From Thomasclavelia spiroformis (GTDB taxonomy: Bacteria > Bacillota_I > Bacilli_A > Erysipelotrichales > Coprobacillaceae): 64,000 nucleotides of DNA. A program made the position numbers and the translations under genes. Below the pieces are notes generated by a model. The model was given only the letters and a program-made list of their open reading frames with translations. It was not told the origin of the DNA and did not search any database. Location of the stretch: the NCBI GenBank assembly GCA_016901755.1, contig JACJKV010000008.1:18610-82609 (forward strand). The letters run 5' to 3'. Each line of letters starts with the position of its first letter. Position 1 is the stretch's first letter. Positions 45,553 through 55,169 of this stretch are shown here, one piece after another.

Positions 45553-45607
45553 ATTTTCACCTCCCTTTACATTGTTATTCTATCATTTTTAAATGTCTAA
45601 TAAAATA

Positions 45608-45633
45608 AGAAAAGGAACTTAAATTCCTTTTCT
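45608..45633 (-). terminator. Terminator after the PHP gene
   Basis: AGAAAAGGAA / TTCCTTTTCT, a 10-bp stem at the stop codon of the PHP gene with T-rich tail on the minus strand. Confidence 0.75.
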
Positions 45634-46488
45634 TTGAATAACATGAACCAGATGCAGATTTTTCTTTTTCGCCAGTATTTCCAGTTTTTCGATTATTTCC
45701 CGGGAAAAGTGATCAGGATGATGAGCATCAATTCCCAAAATAATATCATTTCCTACTTTTGAAGCTATTTCAAAAAAATATTCATTCGCATACGGGAAAA
45801 CAAAACGTTCATCCATCTCGATATATCCTTTTCTTATTCCTCCAGCATTTAGCTCGAGGGGAAGCCCATATTTTTTGGCAGCGTAACAAATATCATAAGA
45901 TATCTCCTGACACAAATCATCAAAGCTGTCACGTCCCATTAAAAACAGATCAGGATGAGCAACATAAGAAAACAAACCTGTAGCCATGGCCTCGATCATT
46001 TCATCACGATAGCTTATAAGCATCTCATCAGATAATTGCTTTTTACCAAAATAATACTGATGCAAAGGATAACGATGAAAGTGATGTCCCAAAATCAGAT
46101 AATCAGCCTGACGAGAATTTAACAGTTTCTGATAATAAGTCAGATAGGGCTTAAAATATTCACATTCATAGCCCTGATAAATCATCATTTTATTGTGATA
46201 CAGCTGCTGCAAACGTCTGATTTGTGCTTCATGACTTTTTTTCATCGAATAAGGCATACGCATTCCTTGACCATTTAGCAATATTCCTTTAATTAACGAC
46301 AACAGTGAGCGAAGATCTTTCCCGCATGTAAAAAACCCCTTCATCAAAAATAAACGATAAAACGGTAAAGGGACATGTTCAGAAAAACCCAGTTCACTGA
46401 TTCCCACATTACTGGCAGCTAAAACCATATCTTCTTCCATCCCATAACCATGACCACACCGGAAAGTATGTGTGTGATAATTATTCAT
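45619..46488 (-). CDS. PHP-domain phosphoesterase, histidinol-phosphatase-like
   Basis: The 289-residue protein has the PHP metal-site motifs: NYHTHTFRCGHG (3-14), GFSEH, YEC, LGHHFH and SYVAHPD, and the GIDAHHPDHF motif near the C-terminus. They suggest a trinuclear metal phosphoesterase of the HisK histidinol-phosphatase family. No histidine-biosynthesis gene is adjacent, so the substrate may differ. ATG 46488 overlaps the truA stop and has GAGG 6 bases upstream. Longer in-frame starts lie inside truA and are not needed. Translationally coupled to truA. Confidence 0.87.
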   Translation of the reverse strand: MNNYHTHTFRCGHGYGMEEDMVLAASNVGISELGFSEHVPLPFYRLFLMKGFFTCGKDLRSLLSLIKGILLNGQGMRMPYSMKKSHEAQIRRLQQLYHNKMMIYQGYECEYFKPYLTYYQKLLNSRQADYLILGHHFHRYPLHQYYFGKKQLSDEMLISYRDEMIEAMATGLFSYVAHPDLFLMGRDSFDDLCQEISYDICYAAKKYGLPLELNAGGIRKGYIEMDERFVFPYANEYFFEIASKVGNDIILGIDAHHPDHFSREIIEKLEILAKKKNLHLVHVIQRKGI

Positions 46489-47218
46489 AGTAAACCTCAT
46501 ATAAATATAAACCTTGGGGTTTGGCCTTAAACAGACATTTTTTTTGTCCACGGCTGTCAAGCAGCGTTTTCAAAAATGCTTTATCTTTACGCTGGGCTCC
46601 AACCTGAATCAGACCCCCTACAATATGCCTTACCATATAGCGACGGAATCCATTGCCAGTAAGTTTAAAAGTAACAATTCCATTATCTTCAACAATATCG
46701 ATCTGATAAATAGTTCTAATTGTATTTCCATACTCATCATTAGCACAGAAAGATGCAAAATCATGTTCTCCAATGAAAATTTTTGCTGCATCTTTCATCA
46801 GTTCAATATTCAATGGTCTGCCATATTGAAAAACATAGTCGCGCTGAAACGGATCATATTCATTCATATTCAAACGATAATGATATTCTTTTTTTACAGC
46901 ACTGTAGCGACTATGAAACTGTTCGCTGACCACAAAAGTATCTACAATATAGATGTCATCTGGTAAAAAATGATTGATTGCTCTTTTCCATTGCTTTTCT
47001 GCAATATTATCATGATGGGTATCAAAATGAAAAACCTGATGAATTCCATGAACCTTGGCATCTGTTCTGCCACTGGAATGAATAATAATATTTTCATCTT
47101 TACATATATGTCCAATGGCCTTTTGAATCTCACCCTGTACCGTGCGGGCATTGTTTTGAACCTGAAATCCAAAAAACTGACTGCCATCATATGTTACAAC
47201 ACATTTTACTCTAATCAT
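46481..47218 (-). CDS. truA: tRNA pseudouridine synthase A
   Basis: TruA makes pseudouridine at positions 38-40 of tRNA anticodon stems. The 245-residue protein shows the catalytic motif SSGRTDAKVHGIHQV (Asp53 catalytic), RSAVKKEYHYR-like segments and the C-terminal GNGFRRYMVRHIVGGLI. Length is standard. The start overlaps the ecfT stop by 4 bases; ecfA1-ecfA2-ecfT-truA is the common order in Bacillota. Confidence 0.96.
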   Translation of the reverse strand: MIRVKCVVTYDGSQFFGFQVQNNARTVQGEIQKAIGHICKDENIIIHSSGRTDAKVHGIHQVFHFDTHHDNIAEKQWKRAINHFLPDDIYIVDTFVVSEQFHSRYSAVKKEYHYRLNMNEYDPFQRDYVFQYGRPLNIELMKDAAKIFIGEHDFASFCANDEYGNTIRTIYQIDIVEDNGIVTFKLTGNGFRRYMVRHIVGGLIQVGAQRKDKAFLKTLLDSRGQKKCLFKAKPQGLYLYEVYYE

Positions 47219-48015
47219 AATATCACGCTCATCACTATAACTGAAATACAGATCGCTAGAGAAAATACTAAAGCCAAAGTATCATTACCACTCCATGATA
47301 ACATACGATAGCGGGTTCGTCTGGCTTCAGGATTATAGTTTCGACTTTCCATAGCATTAGCCAGATCTCCTGCTCTTTGAAATGCAGATATAAATAACGG
47401 TATGATCAAAGAGATGATCGATCTGATTTTTTCTAGAAAACTGCCTTCATTAAAATCAACTCCTCGACTGGCCTGAGCCTTCATAATTCTTTTAGCATCT
47501 TCCAGCAAATCAGGAATAAAACGAAGCGCAATCGAAATCATCATTGCCAGTTCATGAACCGGAAAGTTAAATTTTTTGAATGGTCCTAGCAGACTTTCAA
47601 TAGCTAATGTCAGATCCAATGGTTTTGTAGTAGAAGTCATGATCGTTGACAAAGTAATGATCAGTATCAGTCTGATAAAAATATACAGTGTCTGATAGAC
47701 TGCACCCGAATAAATATGCAAACCACCAATCGTTAAAATAATGTCACCAGTTTTAAGCAGAAAAATATTAAAAAACATCAGAAAAAGCATCATAAAAAGC
47801 ATAGGTTTTACGGCTTTTAATATATGTGTCAGTTTAATTTTTGATAGCCAGGCACAAATGAGGACAAATAATGCAAGTATCCCATAGCCTGAAAATCCAG
47901 CATCAAAAAAGACAGTAATAAGAAAAACAAATAATACTGCAATTTTCAAACGGGGATCTAAGCGATGAATCAGCGAAAGTCCTGGAATATATTTACCAAA
48001 TGTCATATTATCCAT
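47215..48015 (-). CDS. ecfT: ECF transporter transmembrane subunit EcfT
   Basis: EcfT couples ATP hydrolysis by EcfA1/EcfA2 to substrate-binding S components that import vitamins and metals. The 266-residue protein has five to six membrane segments and the two coupling-helix signatures with SRG (AQASRGVDF) and SRN (AMESRNYNP). ATG 48015 lies 8 bases after AGGTGG and overlaps the ecfA2 stop. No S component gene is nearby, as expected for a shared group II module. Confidence 0.95.
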   Translation of the reverse strand: MDNMTFGKYIPGLSLIHRLDPRLKIAVLFVFLITVFFDAGFSGYGILALFVLICAWLSKIKLTHILKAVKPMLFMMLFLMFFNIFLLKTGDIILTIGGLHIYSGAVYQTLYIFIRLILIITLSTIMTSTTKPLDLTLAIESLLGPFKKFNFPVHELAMMISIALRFIPDLLEDAKRIMKAQASRGVDFNEGSFLEKIRSIISLIIPLFISAFQRAGDLANAMESRNYNPEARRTRYRMLSWSGNDTLALVFSLAICISVIVMSVIL

Positions 48016-48859
48016 GGAGTTCACCACCTATCGCCTGTGACAGATCAGCGATATCACTGATTGCACCATCAAGATGAAATCCCTGACTGTTTAAATGAAT
48101 GATCATATCGGTAATTAATGGTAAAGTGATTCCTAAATGATGAAGATAATCACTATCCTGAAAAATTTCTTTAACGGTTCCCGTTTTTTCGACTTTTCCC
48201 TTATTCATCACAACAGCATGATCACAATAATGTAAAACATGATTCATATCATGAGTAACAATAATAACCGTTTTTCCTGACTGATTAATAGTTTTAAACA
48301 GGTCCATCATTTCTTTTGTTCCCTGGGGATCTAATCCTGCTGTCGGTTCATCCAAAACCAGAATATCAGGATCCATTGCTAAAATACCTGCAATTGCTAT
48401 ACGTCTTTTTTGTCCTCCAGAAAGAGAAAAAGGTGATTTTTCAAGGTAATCTTCAGTGAGTCCAACCATTAAAATCGACTTACGGGCAATTTCTTTAGCT
48501 TCTTCTTCACTTTTTCCAAAATTAAGAGGACCAAACATAATATCTCTTTCAATAGTTTCTTCAAACAACTGATATTCTGGAAACTGAAAAACTAATCCCG
48601 CTTTCTGACGCAGCTGCTTTAATGATTCTGGTTTTTCTGTAGCCGTAATACGGTAATCATCAACAATGATTTCTCCGGACGTTGGTGTCAGCAAAGCATT
48701 CATATGCTGAATTAAAGTGGATTTACCACTGCCGGTCTGTCCAATGATTGCTGTAAAACTGCCATCTTCGATCTGCAGATTTACATCCTGCAAAGCTACA
48801 TATTCAAATGGTGTTTCCTGTCCATATATATATCCTAAACTTTTGCATGTAATTGACAT
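48008..48859 (-). CDS. ecfA2: ECF transporter ATP-binding subunit EcfA2
   Basis: The 283-residue ATPase shows Walker A GQTGSGKST, QxxP-type Q loop FQFPEYQLFEETIERDI, signature LSGGQKRRIAIAG, Walker B ILVLDEPTAGLDP and the switch His VTHDMNH. The FPExQLFE segment is characteristic of EcfA2 (EcfA') subunits. It overlaps the ecfA1 end by 25 bases. It forms a heterodimer with EcfA1. Confidence 0.95.
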   Translation of the reverse strand: MSITCKSLGYIYGQETPFEYVALQDVNLQIEDGSFTAIIGQTGSGKSTLIQHMNALLTPTSGEIIVDDYRITATEKPESLKQLRQKAGLVFQFPEYQLFEETIERDIMFGPLNFGKSEEEAKEIARKSILMVGLTEDYLEKSPFSLSGGQKRRIAIAGILAMDPDILVLDEPTAGLDPQGTKEMMDLFKTINQSGKTVIIVTHDMNHVLHYCDHAVVMNKGKVEKTGTVKEIFQDSDYLHHLGITLPLITDMIIHLNSQGFHLDGAISDIADLSQAIGGELHG

Positions 48860-49665
48860 AACTGTTTCTCCAATTCTTCAATGCTTAATGTTTCTTCAAT
48901 TTTAATACCTTGTGCCTTTAACAGTTTTGATAATTTTAAGGCAAAGGGCACATCCAGTTTGAGCTGTTCCAGTAATTCTGTCTGACGAAGCAGTTGATCT
49001 GGTGTACCAGTAGCCACAATTTCTCCATTATTCAGCATGATGATCTTATCCGCGTTTTTTGCCTCTTCAATATCATGGGTAATCGAAATAATTGTCATTT
49101 GGCGATCATTACTGATTTCTCTGACCAGATCGTTGATTTCCTGTTTACCACGAGGATCCAGCATACTCGTCGATTCATCCAAAATAATGATGGAAGGTGA
49201 CATTGCCAGAATACCCGCAATAGCAACCCTTTGCTTTTGACCACCTGAAAGTTTAGTAGGCTCATGATCTAAAAAGTTTTCCATTCTTACTTTTCGGGCA
49301 TAAGTCTCAATCAGCTCATCCATTTCATGGTGTGGTATACATATATTTTCGAGTCCAAAAGCAATATCATCGCGAACTGTTGCTCCAATAAACTGATTAT
49401 CTGGATTTTGAAAAACAATACCTATTTGTGCTCTTATGTCGTAAAGGTGTTCCAGATCAAGCTGTTGTCCATTAACTATAATGTCACCACTGCTTTTTTC
49501 CAGTAAACCTATTAATAATTGTGCAATCGTACTCTTTCCACTGCCGTTATGTCCTAATATTGCGACATACTCTCCTTTTTGAATATGAAAAGAAATATGG
49601 TTTATAGTATTTAAACCCGGTTCATATTCAAAACATAAATCTTTTACTTCTATAATATTTTCCAT
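48835..49665 (-). CDS. ecfA1: ECF transporter ATP-binding subunit EcfA1
   Basis: The 276-residue ATPase has Walker A GHNGSGKST, Q loop VFQNPDNQFIGATVRDDIAFG, signature LSGGQKQRVAIAG, Walker B IIILDESTSMLDP (Ser in place of the usual Pro-Thr) and VSITHDIEEA-like switch. The NPDNQF motif is typical of EcfA1. It starts the ecfA1-ecfA2-ecfT-truA-PHP operon behind the rplQ terminator. Confidence 0.95.
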   Translation of the reverse strand: MENIIEVKDLCFEYEPGLNTINHISFHIQKGEYVAILGHNGSGKSTIAQLLIGLLEKSSGDIIVNGQQLDLEHLYDIRAQIGIVFQNPDNQFIGATVRDDIAFGLENICIPHHEMDELIETYARKVRMENFLDHEPTKLSGGQKQRVAIAGILAMSPSIIILDESTSMLDPRGKQEINDLVREISNDRQMTIISITHDIEEAKNADKIIMLNNGEIVATGTPDQLLRQTELLEQLKLDVPFALKLSKLLKAQGIKIEETLSIEELEKQLCQLHAKV

Positions 49666-49726
49666 ATTTCTCTTTCCTTTTCTTCATGTACTTACACATT
49701 CTATTATGTTCAAGTTTTATTGTCAA

Positions 49727-49752
49727 ATAAAAAAGGACCAGCGATTGGCCCT
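49727..49752 (-). terminator. Terminator of the ribosomal protein operon after rplQ
   Basis: AGGGCCA-ATCGC-TGGTCCT hairpin with one G-T pair, followed on the minus strand by TTTTTT, 7 bases after the rplQ stop. Confidence 0.85.
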
Positions 49753-49758
49753 CTCTTA

Positions 49759-50124
49759 TTATTTAGTTAAAGTTAAAATTGCCATTGGTGCATTATCACC
49801 TTTACGGTTATAAGTTCTTAAGATTCTTGTATATCCACCATTGACATCTTTGAATTTAGGTGCAACGTCATCAAATAAAATTTGAACAGCAGTTTTACCT
49901 GTATTTTCATCAACAACCTTATGCATATCAGCAGCAGCTTGTCTTCTTGCATGTAAATCTCCACGTTTACCTAAAGTAATTAATTCTTCAACGACACTAC
50001 GAACTTCTTTAGCTCTTGTCACAGTTGTTTCTACTTTACCATATACGATAACTTCTGTAGCTAAACTACGTAACATAGATTTTCTAATATCTGAAGTGCG
50101 TCCTAATTTTCTGTTTTTAGCCAT
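49759..50124 (-). CDS. rplQ: 50S ribosomal protein L17
   Basis: The 121-residue protein begins [20 protein letters not shown] and includes the [16 protein letters not shown] core and the C-terminal [20 protein letters not shown], which identify L17. I chose the ATG at 50124, 10 bases after AAGGAG; an upstream in-frame start overlaps rpoA spacer sequence. It is the last gene of the alpha operon. Confidence 0.98.
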   Translation of the reverse strand: MAKNRKLGRTSDIRKSMLRSLATEVIVYGKVETTVTRAKEVRSVVEELITLGKRGDLHARRQAAADMHKVVDENTGKTAVQILFDDVAPKFKDVNGGYTRILRTYNRKGDNAPMAILTLTK

Positions 50125-50157
50125 GAGATTAACGCTCCTTTTCGAGTATTTTAACAA

Positions 50158-51102
50158 TTAGTCGATTGGTTTAAATCCTAATCCTAATTCAACTAATTTT
50201 TCTTTTACTTCTTTTAATGATTTCTTACCTAAATTTCTTACTTTGATCATATCATCTTCTGATTTCGCAGCAAGATCCTGAACTGTTTGGATACCAGCTC
50301 TCTTCAGGCAGTTGTATGAACGTACTGATAAATCTAATTCTTCGATAGTCATATCTAAAACTTTATTAGATGTATCACTCTGCGTTTCAGACATAACTTC
50401 CATATTCATAGCCATATCAGTCAATTCAACAAACATATTTAAGTGTTCTACTAAAATCTTTGCAGCTAATGAAATAGCTTCGAAAGGTTTTAATGATCCA
50501 TTAGTTTCAACTTCCAATGTTAACTGATCATATTTAGCACTTTCCCCAACTCTTGTTGGTTCAACTGCATATGCCACTTTTTCAATTGGAGAAAAAATTG
50601 AATCTGTTGGAATAACACCAATTGTATTTATATGAACTTTATTTTGATCAGCACTCATATATCCACGATCTTTTTTAGCGAACAGTTCCATATACAAATG
50701 TCCACCTTCAGCCACATGAGCAATAACAAGATCGTTAGAAATCATTGTTACTTCTCCTGGACATTGGATATCAGCACCAGTAACTGTTGCTGGACCTTTA
50801 ACGTCAATTAACATTTTAACGTTATCGTCACCATCAATATCAAAAACCAGTTTTTTCAGATTTAAGATCATTGTAGTGACATCTTCAACAACACCATCGA
50901 TTGCTGAGAATTCGTGGATTGCTCCTTGAACTTTTATAGCATAAACTGCAGATCCTGGTAAAGAAGATAACAGTACTCTTCTTAAGGCATTTCCTAAAGT
51001 AGTACCAAATCCTCTTTCTAAGGGTTCAATGACGAACTTTCCATAGTTTTCTGTTTCATCATATTGTTCAATATTAAAGTTTGCTTTTTCGAATTTATGC
51101 AT
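50158..51102 (-). CDS. rpoA: RNA polymerase alpha subunit
   Basis: RpoA forms the dimer on which RNA polymerase assembles; its C-terminal domain contacts UP elements and activators. The 314-residue protein has the N-terminal domain ([28 protein letters not shown]) and the C-terminal helix-hairpin-helix domain ([19 protein letters not shown], then [10 protein letters not shown]). Length is normal. Located between rpsK and rplQ as in Bacilli; rpsD is not between them, which is normal for Bacillota. Confidence 0.98.
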   Translation of the reverse strand: MHKFEKANFNIEQYDETENYGKFVIEPLERGFGTTLGNALRRVLLSSLPGSAVYAIKVQGAIHEFSAIDGVVEDVTTMILNLKKLVFDIDGDDNVKMLIDVKGPATVTGADIQCPGEVTMISNDLVIAHVAEGGHLYMELFAKKDRGYMSADQNKVHINTIGVIPTDSIFSPIEKVAYAVEPTRVGESAKYDQLTLEVETNGSLKPFEAISLAAKILVEHLNMFVELTDMAMNMEVMSETQSDTSNKVLDMTIEELDLSVRSYNCLKRAGIQTVQDLAAKSEDDMIKVRNLGKKSLKEVKEKLVELGLGFKPID

Positions 51103-51155
51103 ATGTTCCCTCCTCTATAGGAATGATATTTGTATTTATATTTACTACAATAATA

Positions 51156-51548
51156 CTATCCACGAGGACGTTTTGGTGGACGGCACCCATTATGTGGAAT
51201 AGGTGTTACATCAGTAATTGAAGTTACTTCTAATCCAGCTGCCTGTAAAGCTCTGACAGCTGCTTCACGTCCTGGTCCTGGACCTTTAACATTAACATCT
51301 ACAGTTTTTACACCATGATCCATAGATGCTTTTGCTGCTGCTTCTGAAGCCATTTGTGCGGCAAATGGTGTTGATTTTCTAGAACCTTTAAATCCTAAAG
51401 CTCCTGCACTTGACCATGTTAACACATTACCATGTTCATCAGTAATTGTTACAATAGTGTTATTGAAAGTTGAATGTACATGTGCAACACCTTTTGCAAT
51501 ATTCTTTTTTACACGTTTTTTACCACGTGTCTGTTTTACTCTAGCCAT
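51156..51548 (-). CDS. rpsK: 30S ribosomal protein S11
   Basis: The 130-residue protein has the S11 core ([33 protein letters not shown]) and the C-terminal [14 protein letters not shown]11 lies at the platform near the E site. It follows rpsM by 17 bases in the alpha operon. Confidence 0.98.
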   Translation of the reverse strand: MARVKQTRGKKRVKKNIAKGVAHVHSTFNNTIVTITDEHGNVLTWSSAGALGFKGSRKSTPFAAQMASEAAAKASMDHGVKTVDVNVKGPGPGREAAVRALQAAGLEVTSITDVTPIPHNGCRPPKRPRG

Positions 51549-51565
51549 TTCCTTTCAACCTCCTA

Positions 51566-51931
51566 TTATTTTTTCTTTCCTGCGATTGGTCTAGCTTTAC
51601 CCTTACGAGTTCTAGCATTAGTTTTAGTTTTCTGACCACGAACAGGAAGTCCTTTACGATGACGCATACCTCTATAACATCCAATTTCCATTAATCTCTT
51701 AATGTTTAATTGAACATCTCTACGTAAGTCACCTTCAACTTTATATTTTTCTACTTCTTTTCTAATTTTAGTAACTTCTTCTTCAGTTAAATCTTTAACT
51801 CTAACATCTTCAGAAATTCCAGTAGCTTTTAAGATGTCTTTAGCTGTAGATTTACCGATACCATATACATAAGTTAATGAGATAACAACACGTTTATCAC
51901 GTGGGATATCTACACCTGCAATACGAGCCAT
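51566..51931 (-). CDS. rpsM: 30S ribosomal protein S13
   Basis: The 121-residue protein starts [20 protein letters not shown], has the [12 protein letters not shown] helix-two-turn-helix part and the basic C-terminal tail [20 protein letters not shown]13 contacts the 50S head bridge and P-site tRNA. It follows rpmJ closely. Confidence 0.98.
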   Translation of the reverse strand: MARIAGVDIPRDKRVVISLTYVYGIGKSTAKDILKATGISEDVRVKDLTEEEVTKIRKEVEKYKVEGDLRRDVQLNIKRLMEIGCYRGMRHRKGLPVRGQKTKTNARTRKGKARPIAGKKK

Positions 51932-51949
51932 TTTATTTCCTCCTAAAAA

Positions 51950-52063
51950 TTAACCTTGTCTTTGTTTATGTTTTGGGTTTTCACAAATAATCATTACACG
52001 CCCTTTTCTTTTAATTACTCTGCATTTATCACACATTGGTTTTACAGATGGTCTTACCTTCAT
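51950..52063 (-). CDS. rpmJ: 50S ribosomal protein L36
   Basis: The 37-residue gene starts [20 protein letters not shown] and ends KHKQRQG. Cys11, Cys14, Cys27 and His32 form the C+ zinc site. It lies between infA and rpsM with an AGGAGG-type site in front, as in most Bacillota. Confidence 0.97.
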   Translation of the reverse strand: MKVRPSVKPMCDKCRVIKRKGRVMIICENPKHKQRQG

Positions 52064-52090
52064 CCTGTCTACCTCCTTTTGGAAGATTTT

Positions 52091-52312
52091 TTATTTATGT
52101 CTAAATGTAATGCGCCCACGTGTTAAATCATATGGAGAAATTTCAACGGTAACTCTATCCCCCGGTAAAATGCGAATGTAATGCATACGGATTTTACCAG
52201 AAACGTGAGCAAGAATTTCCACTCCATTTTCTAATGCCACTTTAAACATTGCATTAGGCAATGTTTCCAAAACAGTAGCTTCTACTTCTATAACGTCATC
52301 TTTCTTTGCCAT
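52091..52312 (-). CDS. infA: Translation initiation factor IF-1
   Basis: The 73-residue OB-fold protein starts [20 protein letters not shown] and has [20 protein letters not shown] and [10 protein letters not shown] at the end, identifying IF-1, which occupies the 30S A site during initiation. It stands between map and rpmJ. Confidence 0.98.
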   Translation of the reverse strand: MAKKDDVIEVEATVLETLPNAMFKVALENGVEILAHVSGKIRMHYIRILPGDRVTVEISPYDLTRGRITFRHK

Positions 52313-52330
52313 AGGTCTCTAACTCCTTTA

Positions 52331-53077
52331 TTAAAGTTTTGTCAGAATTCTATATCCATCATCAGTAATAACAATAGTATGCTCGAAGTGAGCTGCTAAA
52401 GAATGGTCTTTTGTTTCAACGGTCCATCCATCATTTAATGTAACTGTTTCACAACCTCCTAAATGAGCCATTGGCTCAATAGCAAGACACATTCCTTTTT
52501 TTAACTTAGGTCCTCTGCCTGGAGCTCCAAAGTTAGGTACTGATGGATCTTCATGAACATCTGTACCGATACCATGTCCAGTATAATTCAATGGTGTCGT
52601 ACAGCCATTAGCCTTAAGATATTCTTCAATTGCATGAGAAATATCTGATAAACGATTCCCAGGCTTAACCATTTCCAGACCAGCATATAATGATGCTTCA
52701 CAAACTTCCATCAGTTTTTTAGCTTCATCGCTGATATGACCAACAGCATAAGTCCAGGCACTATCTCCATGGTAGCCTTTATAACAGGCCCCAACATCAA
52801 CTGAAATAATATCACCTTCGACTAATTTTCGATTATCTGGAATTCCATGTACAACTACCTGATTGATAGAAGTGCACACACTTTTAGGAAATCCATACAG
52901 ATGAAGGAATGAAGGAGTGGCACCATTTTCTCTAATGACCTGATCACAAATCTGATCAATTTCATTTGTTGTAATTCCGGGCACGATAACTTCCTTTAAT
53001 TTCTCATGAACTAAAGCAACGATATGTCCAGCTTGGGCCATCAATTCAATTTCTCTTTCATCCTTAGTAATAATCAC
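52331..53077 (-). CDS. map: Methionine aminopeptidase, type I
   Basis: Map removes the initiator Met. The 248-residue protein has the metal ligands of type I enzymes: Asp in SVDVGACYKGYHGDS (both Asp), His in GHGIGTDVHEDP, Glu in AIEPMAH and Glu in HFEHTIVIT; the substrate His is in VVHGIP. It starts with an ATG or GTG after AGGAGG. Its usual upstream neighbour adk is absent here. Confidence 0.97.
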   Translation of the reverse strand: MIITKDEREIELMAQAGHIVALVHEKLKEVIVPGITTNEIDQICDQVIRENGATPSFLHLYGFPKSVCTSINQVVVHGIPDNRKLVEGDIISVDVGACYKGYHGDSAWTYAVGHISDEAKKLMEVCEASLYAGLEMVKPGNRLSDISHAIEEYLKANGCTTPLNYTGHGIGTDVHEDPSVPNFGAPGRGPKLKKGMCLAIEPMAHLGGCETVTLNDGWTVETKDHSLAAHFEHTIVITDDGYRILTKL

Positions 53078-53221
53078 TTTATAACCTCCTGGCTTCTTTT
53101 GATATCTATAAAGACGTTTTTCATAGATTGAATAATCAATTATTTTAAATAATTCTTATAACTGCCTTACCATCTTGAATTTCTTTAAGATATTCAACGA
53201 ATCCAGTAAAGAATTATCTAA
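53078..53221 (-). other. secY-map spacer where adk is normally found
   Basis: The 144 bases between secY and map hold no gene. One minus-strand frame reads TGFVEYLKEIQDGKAVIRII before a stop, without a start codon or known match. No terminator is visible, so map and downstream genes are probably still read from the ribosomal operon. Confidence 0.6.
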
Positions 53222-54514
53222 TTATTTACGAATATAACCATGATATTCTTTTCTAGTAATATATGTTTTGATTTGTTTTACTGTTTCTAATGCAACACCA
53301 GTAACGATGATCAATCCTGTCCCACCTAAAGAAATACTAGCGTTTTCAGTTTGGGTCCAGATAATTGGTGTCATAATTGGTATTGCCGCAATGATACATA
53401 ATGTTAATGAACCAGCAACAGTAATCTGATTAAGAACTCTCTTAATATAATTCTTTGTTTCAATACCAGTTCTGATTCCTGGAATTGAACCACCATTTTT
53501 CTTCAAATCATCACTAATTTTCTGCGCATCGATCTGTAAGTTTGAATAAAAGAATGTAAATCCAATGATCATCAGGATATACAGGCAGAAACCAACAGGT
53601 TCCTGATAATTGAATATCGTATTAATGATATTAGTTACATCAGTCGTTTCCATAAAACTTACAATAGTTCTCGGTGCTGCTAAAACTGAAGAAGCAAAGA
53701 TAACGGGTAAAACTCCTGAACTATTAATTTTAATAGGCATATGTGTCTGTTCTTTTGTTTTCATGATGACTCCAGTACTAGAAGCATAGTTAACTGGAAT
53801 CTTACGAATTGCTCCTTCGGTAAAAACTACGAAGACAACAATTGATAAGTAAACAATAACAAACAATACATACCAGGCAATATCTAACCACATTCCACTG
53901 TCATATGTGACCAGATTATCATATGTCTGTAAAAATGAGCTTGGTAAATTTGAAACGATTCCTGTGAAGATCAGTAATGAGACCCCATTACCGATTCCTT
54001 TGATCGTAATCTGATCTCCTAACCAGATTGCAAGTAAACTACCTGCCATCATGATTAAAACAACATAAATATAAGCCCAAATTGAATTATTAACTAAAAT
54101 TCCATATCCTGAATCAAAGGCATAAGTTAATACGCCACCTTGCAGGGCAGATAAGAATAAAGTTAATATTCTTGTAACACGGTCTTTTTTCTTCTTTCCA
54201 GTGTTACCTTCTTTACGCCATCGTGTTAATGCTGGTATTACATCCATTGAAAGTAATTCAATAATAATTGAAGATGTAATATAAGGAGAAACTCCTAACG
54301 CAAAGATTGAAAATCTTTCCAATGTTCCTCCGCCAAGCAGATTCATGATTCCAAAGATACCACTTGTCGCATCATTAGCACTCAATGAACCGATATCAAC
54401 ACCAGGAATAGTAATTCCTGCACCTAAGCGATACACGAATAATATTCCAAGTGTAAATATGACTTTTTGACGAAGTTCTCCCTTTTTGAATACATTTTTC
54501 AAAAAAGTTAACAT
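53222..54514 (-). CDS. secY: Preprotein translocase subunit SecY
   Basis: SecY forms the protein-conducting channel of the cytoplasmic membrane. The 430-residue protein has ten membrane helices and the family motifs GVSPYITSSIIIELL, RWRKEGNTGKKK-type loop, and the C-terminal PGIRTGIETKNYI segment. The length is standard. It follows rplO in the spc operon; the two genes are separated by one base. Confidence 0.97.
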   Translation of the reverse strand: MLTFLKNVFKKGELRQKVIFTLGILFVYRLGAGITIPGVDIGSLSANDATSGIFGIMNLLGGGTLERFSIFALGVSPYITSSIIIELLSMDVIPALTRWRKEGNTGKKKKDRVTRILTLFLSALQGGVLTYAFDSGYGILVNNSIWAYIYVVLIMMAGSLLAIWLGDQITIKGIGNGVSLLIFTGIVSNLPSSFLQTYDNLVTYDSGMWLDIAWYVLFVIVYLSIVVFVVFTEGAIRKIPVNYASSTGVIMKTKEQTHMPIKINSSGVLPVIFASSVLAAPRTIVSFMETTDVTNIINTIFNYQEPVGFCLYILMIIGFTFFYSNLQIDAQKISDDLKKNGGSIPGIRTGIETKNYIKRVLNQITVAGSLTLCIIAAIPIMTPIIWTQTENASISLGGTGLIIVTGVALETVKQIKTYITRKEYHGYIRK

Positions 54515-54515
54515 C

Positions 54516-54956
54516 TTAGATCACCTCAGTTTTTCCACCTGCAGCTTCAATAGCAGCAACAGCTGACTTAGAAAATTTAGTAGCCTGAACTGTTAATTTC
54601 TTTTCTACCTTTCCATTTCCTAAAACTTTGATACCGTCTAATTCTTTTTTAATGATTCCTGCTGCTTTTAATGTATCTACATTAACAATAGCACCATCTT
54701 CAAATTTATTCAATGCATCAAGATTAACGATAGCATATTCTTTACGATTGAAATTTGTAAATCCTCTTTTTGGTAAACGCATGAATAATGGAGTTTGTCC
54801 ACCTTCAAATCCTGGTTTTTTACCTCCACCAGATCTGGCACCTTGACCTTTCTGACCTCTTCCTGCTGTTTTACCATTTCCTGAACTTGTTCCACGTCCA
54901 ACACGTTTTCTTGCTTTACGTGCACCTTCAGTATATTGTAATTCGTGAAGTTTCAT
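54516..54956 (-). CDS. rplO: 50S ribosomal protein L15
   Basis: The 146-residue protein has [20 protein letters not shown], the glycine-rich [20 protein letters not shown] loop and the [15 protein letters not shown] motif of L15. It lies between rpmD and secY. Confidence 0.98.
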   Translation of the reverse strand: MKLHELQYTEGARKARKRVGRGTSSGNGKTAGRGQKGQGARSGGGKKPGFEGGQTPLFMRLPKRGFTNFNRKEYAIVNLDALNKFEDGAIVNVDTLKAAGIIKKELDGIKVLGNGKVEKKLTVQATKFSKSAVAAIEAAGGKTEVI

Positions 54957-54971
54957 TGTTTACACCTCCTA

Positions 54972-55154
54972 CTATTTTTCTTCTACTTTAACTAGGTGTC
55001 CAACAACTCTGATCATACCTTGAGTATATGGGTTGTTGTCTAATTCTACAGTTTTATTGATTTTAGTTAAACCTAATGCTTTAAGAGTCTTTTTTTGTTT
55101 TGGTAAGCAACCAATTGGACTCTTTTTAAGTGTTATACTTACTTTGTTTGCCAT
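54972..55154 (-). CDS. rpmD: 50S ribosomal protein L30
   Basis: The 60-residue protein contains the L30 motif KSPIGCLPKQKKTLKALGL and the DNNPYTQGMIRVVGHLVKVE end. Located between rpsE and rplO. Confidence 0.97.
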   Translation of the reverse strand: MANKVSITLKKSPIGCLPKQKKTLKALGLTKINKTVELDNNPYTQGMIRVVGHLVKVEEK

Positions 55155-55169
55155 GTTGTTTGCCTCCTG

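Noticed and set aside
50158..51548. Missing rpsD between rpsK and rpoA
   Set aside because: In Bacillota rpsD is normally elsewhere, so this is not a loss.
51950..52063. Apparent lack of rpmJ in the ribosomal cluster
   Set aside because: The 37-residue gene is present between infA and rpsM and is simply short.
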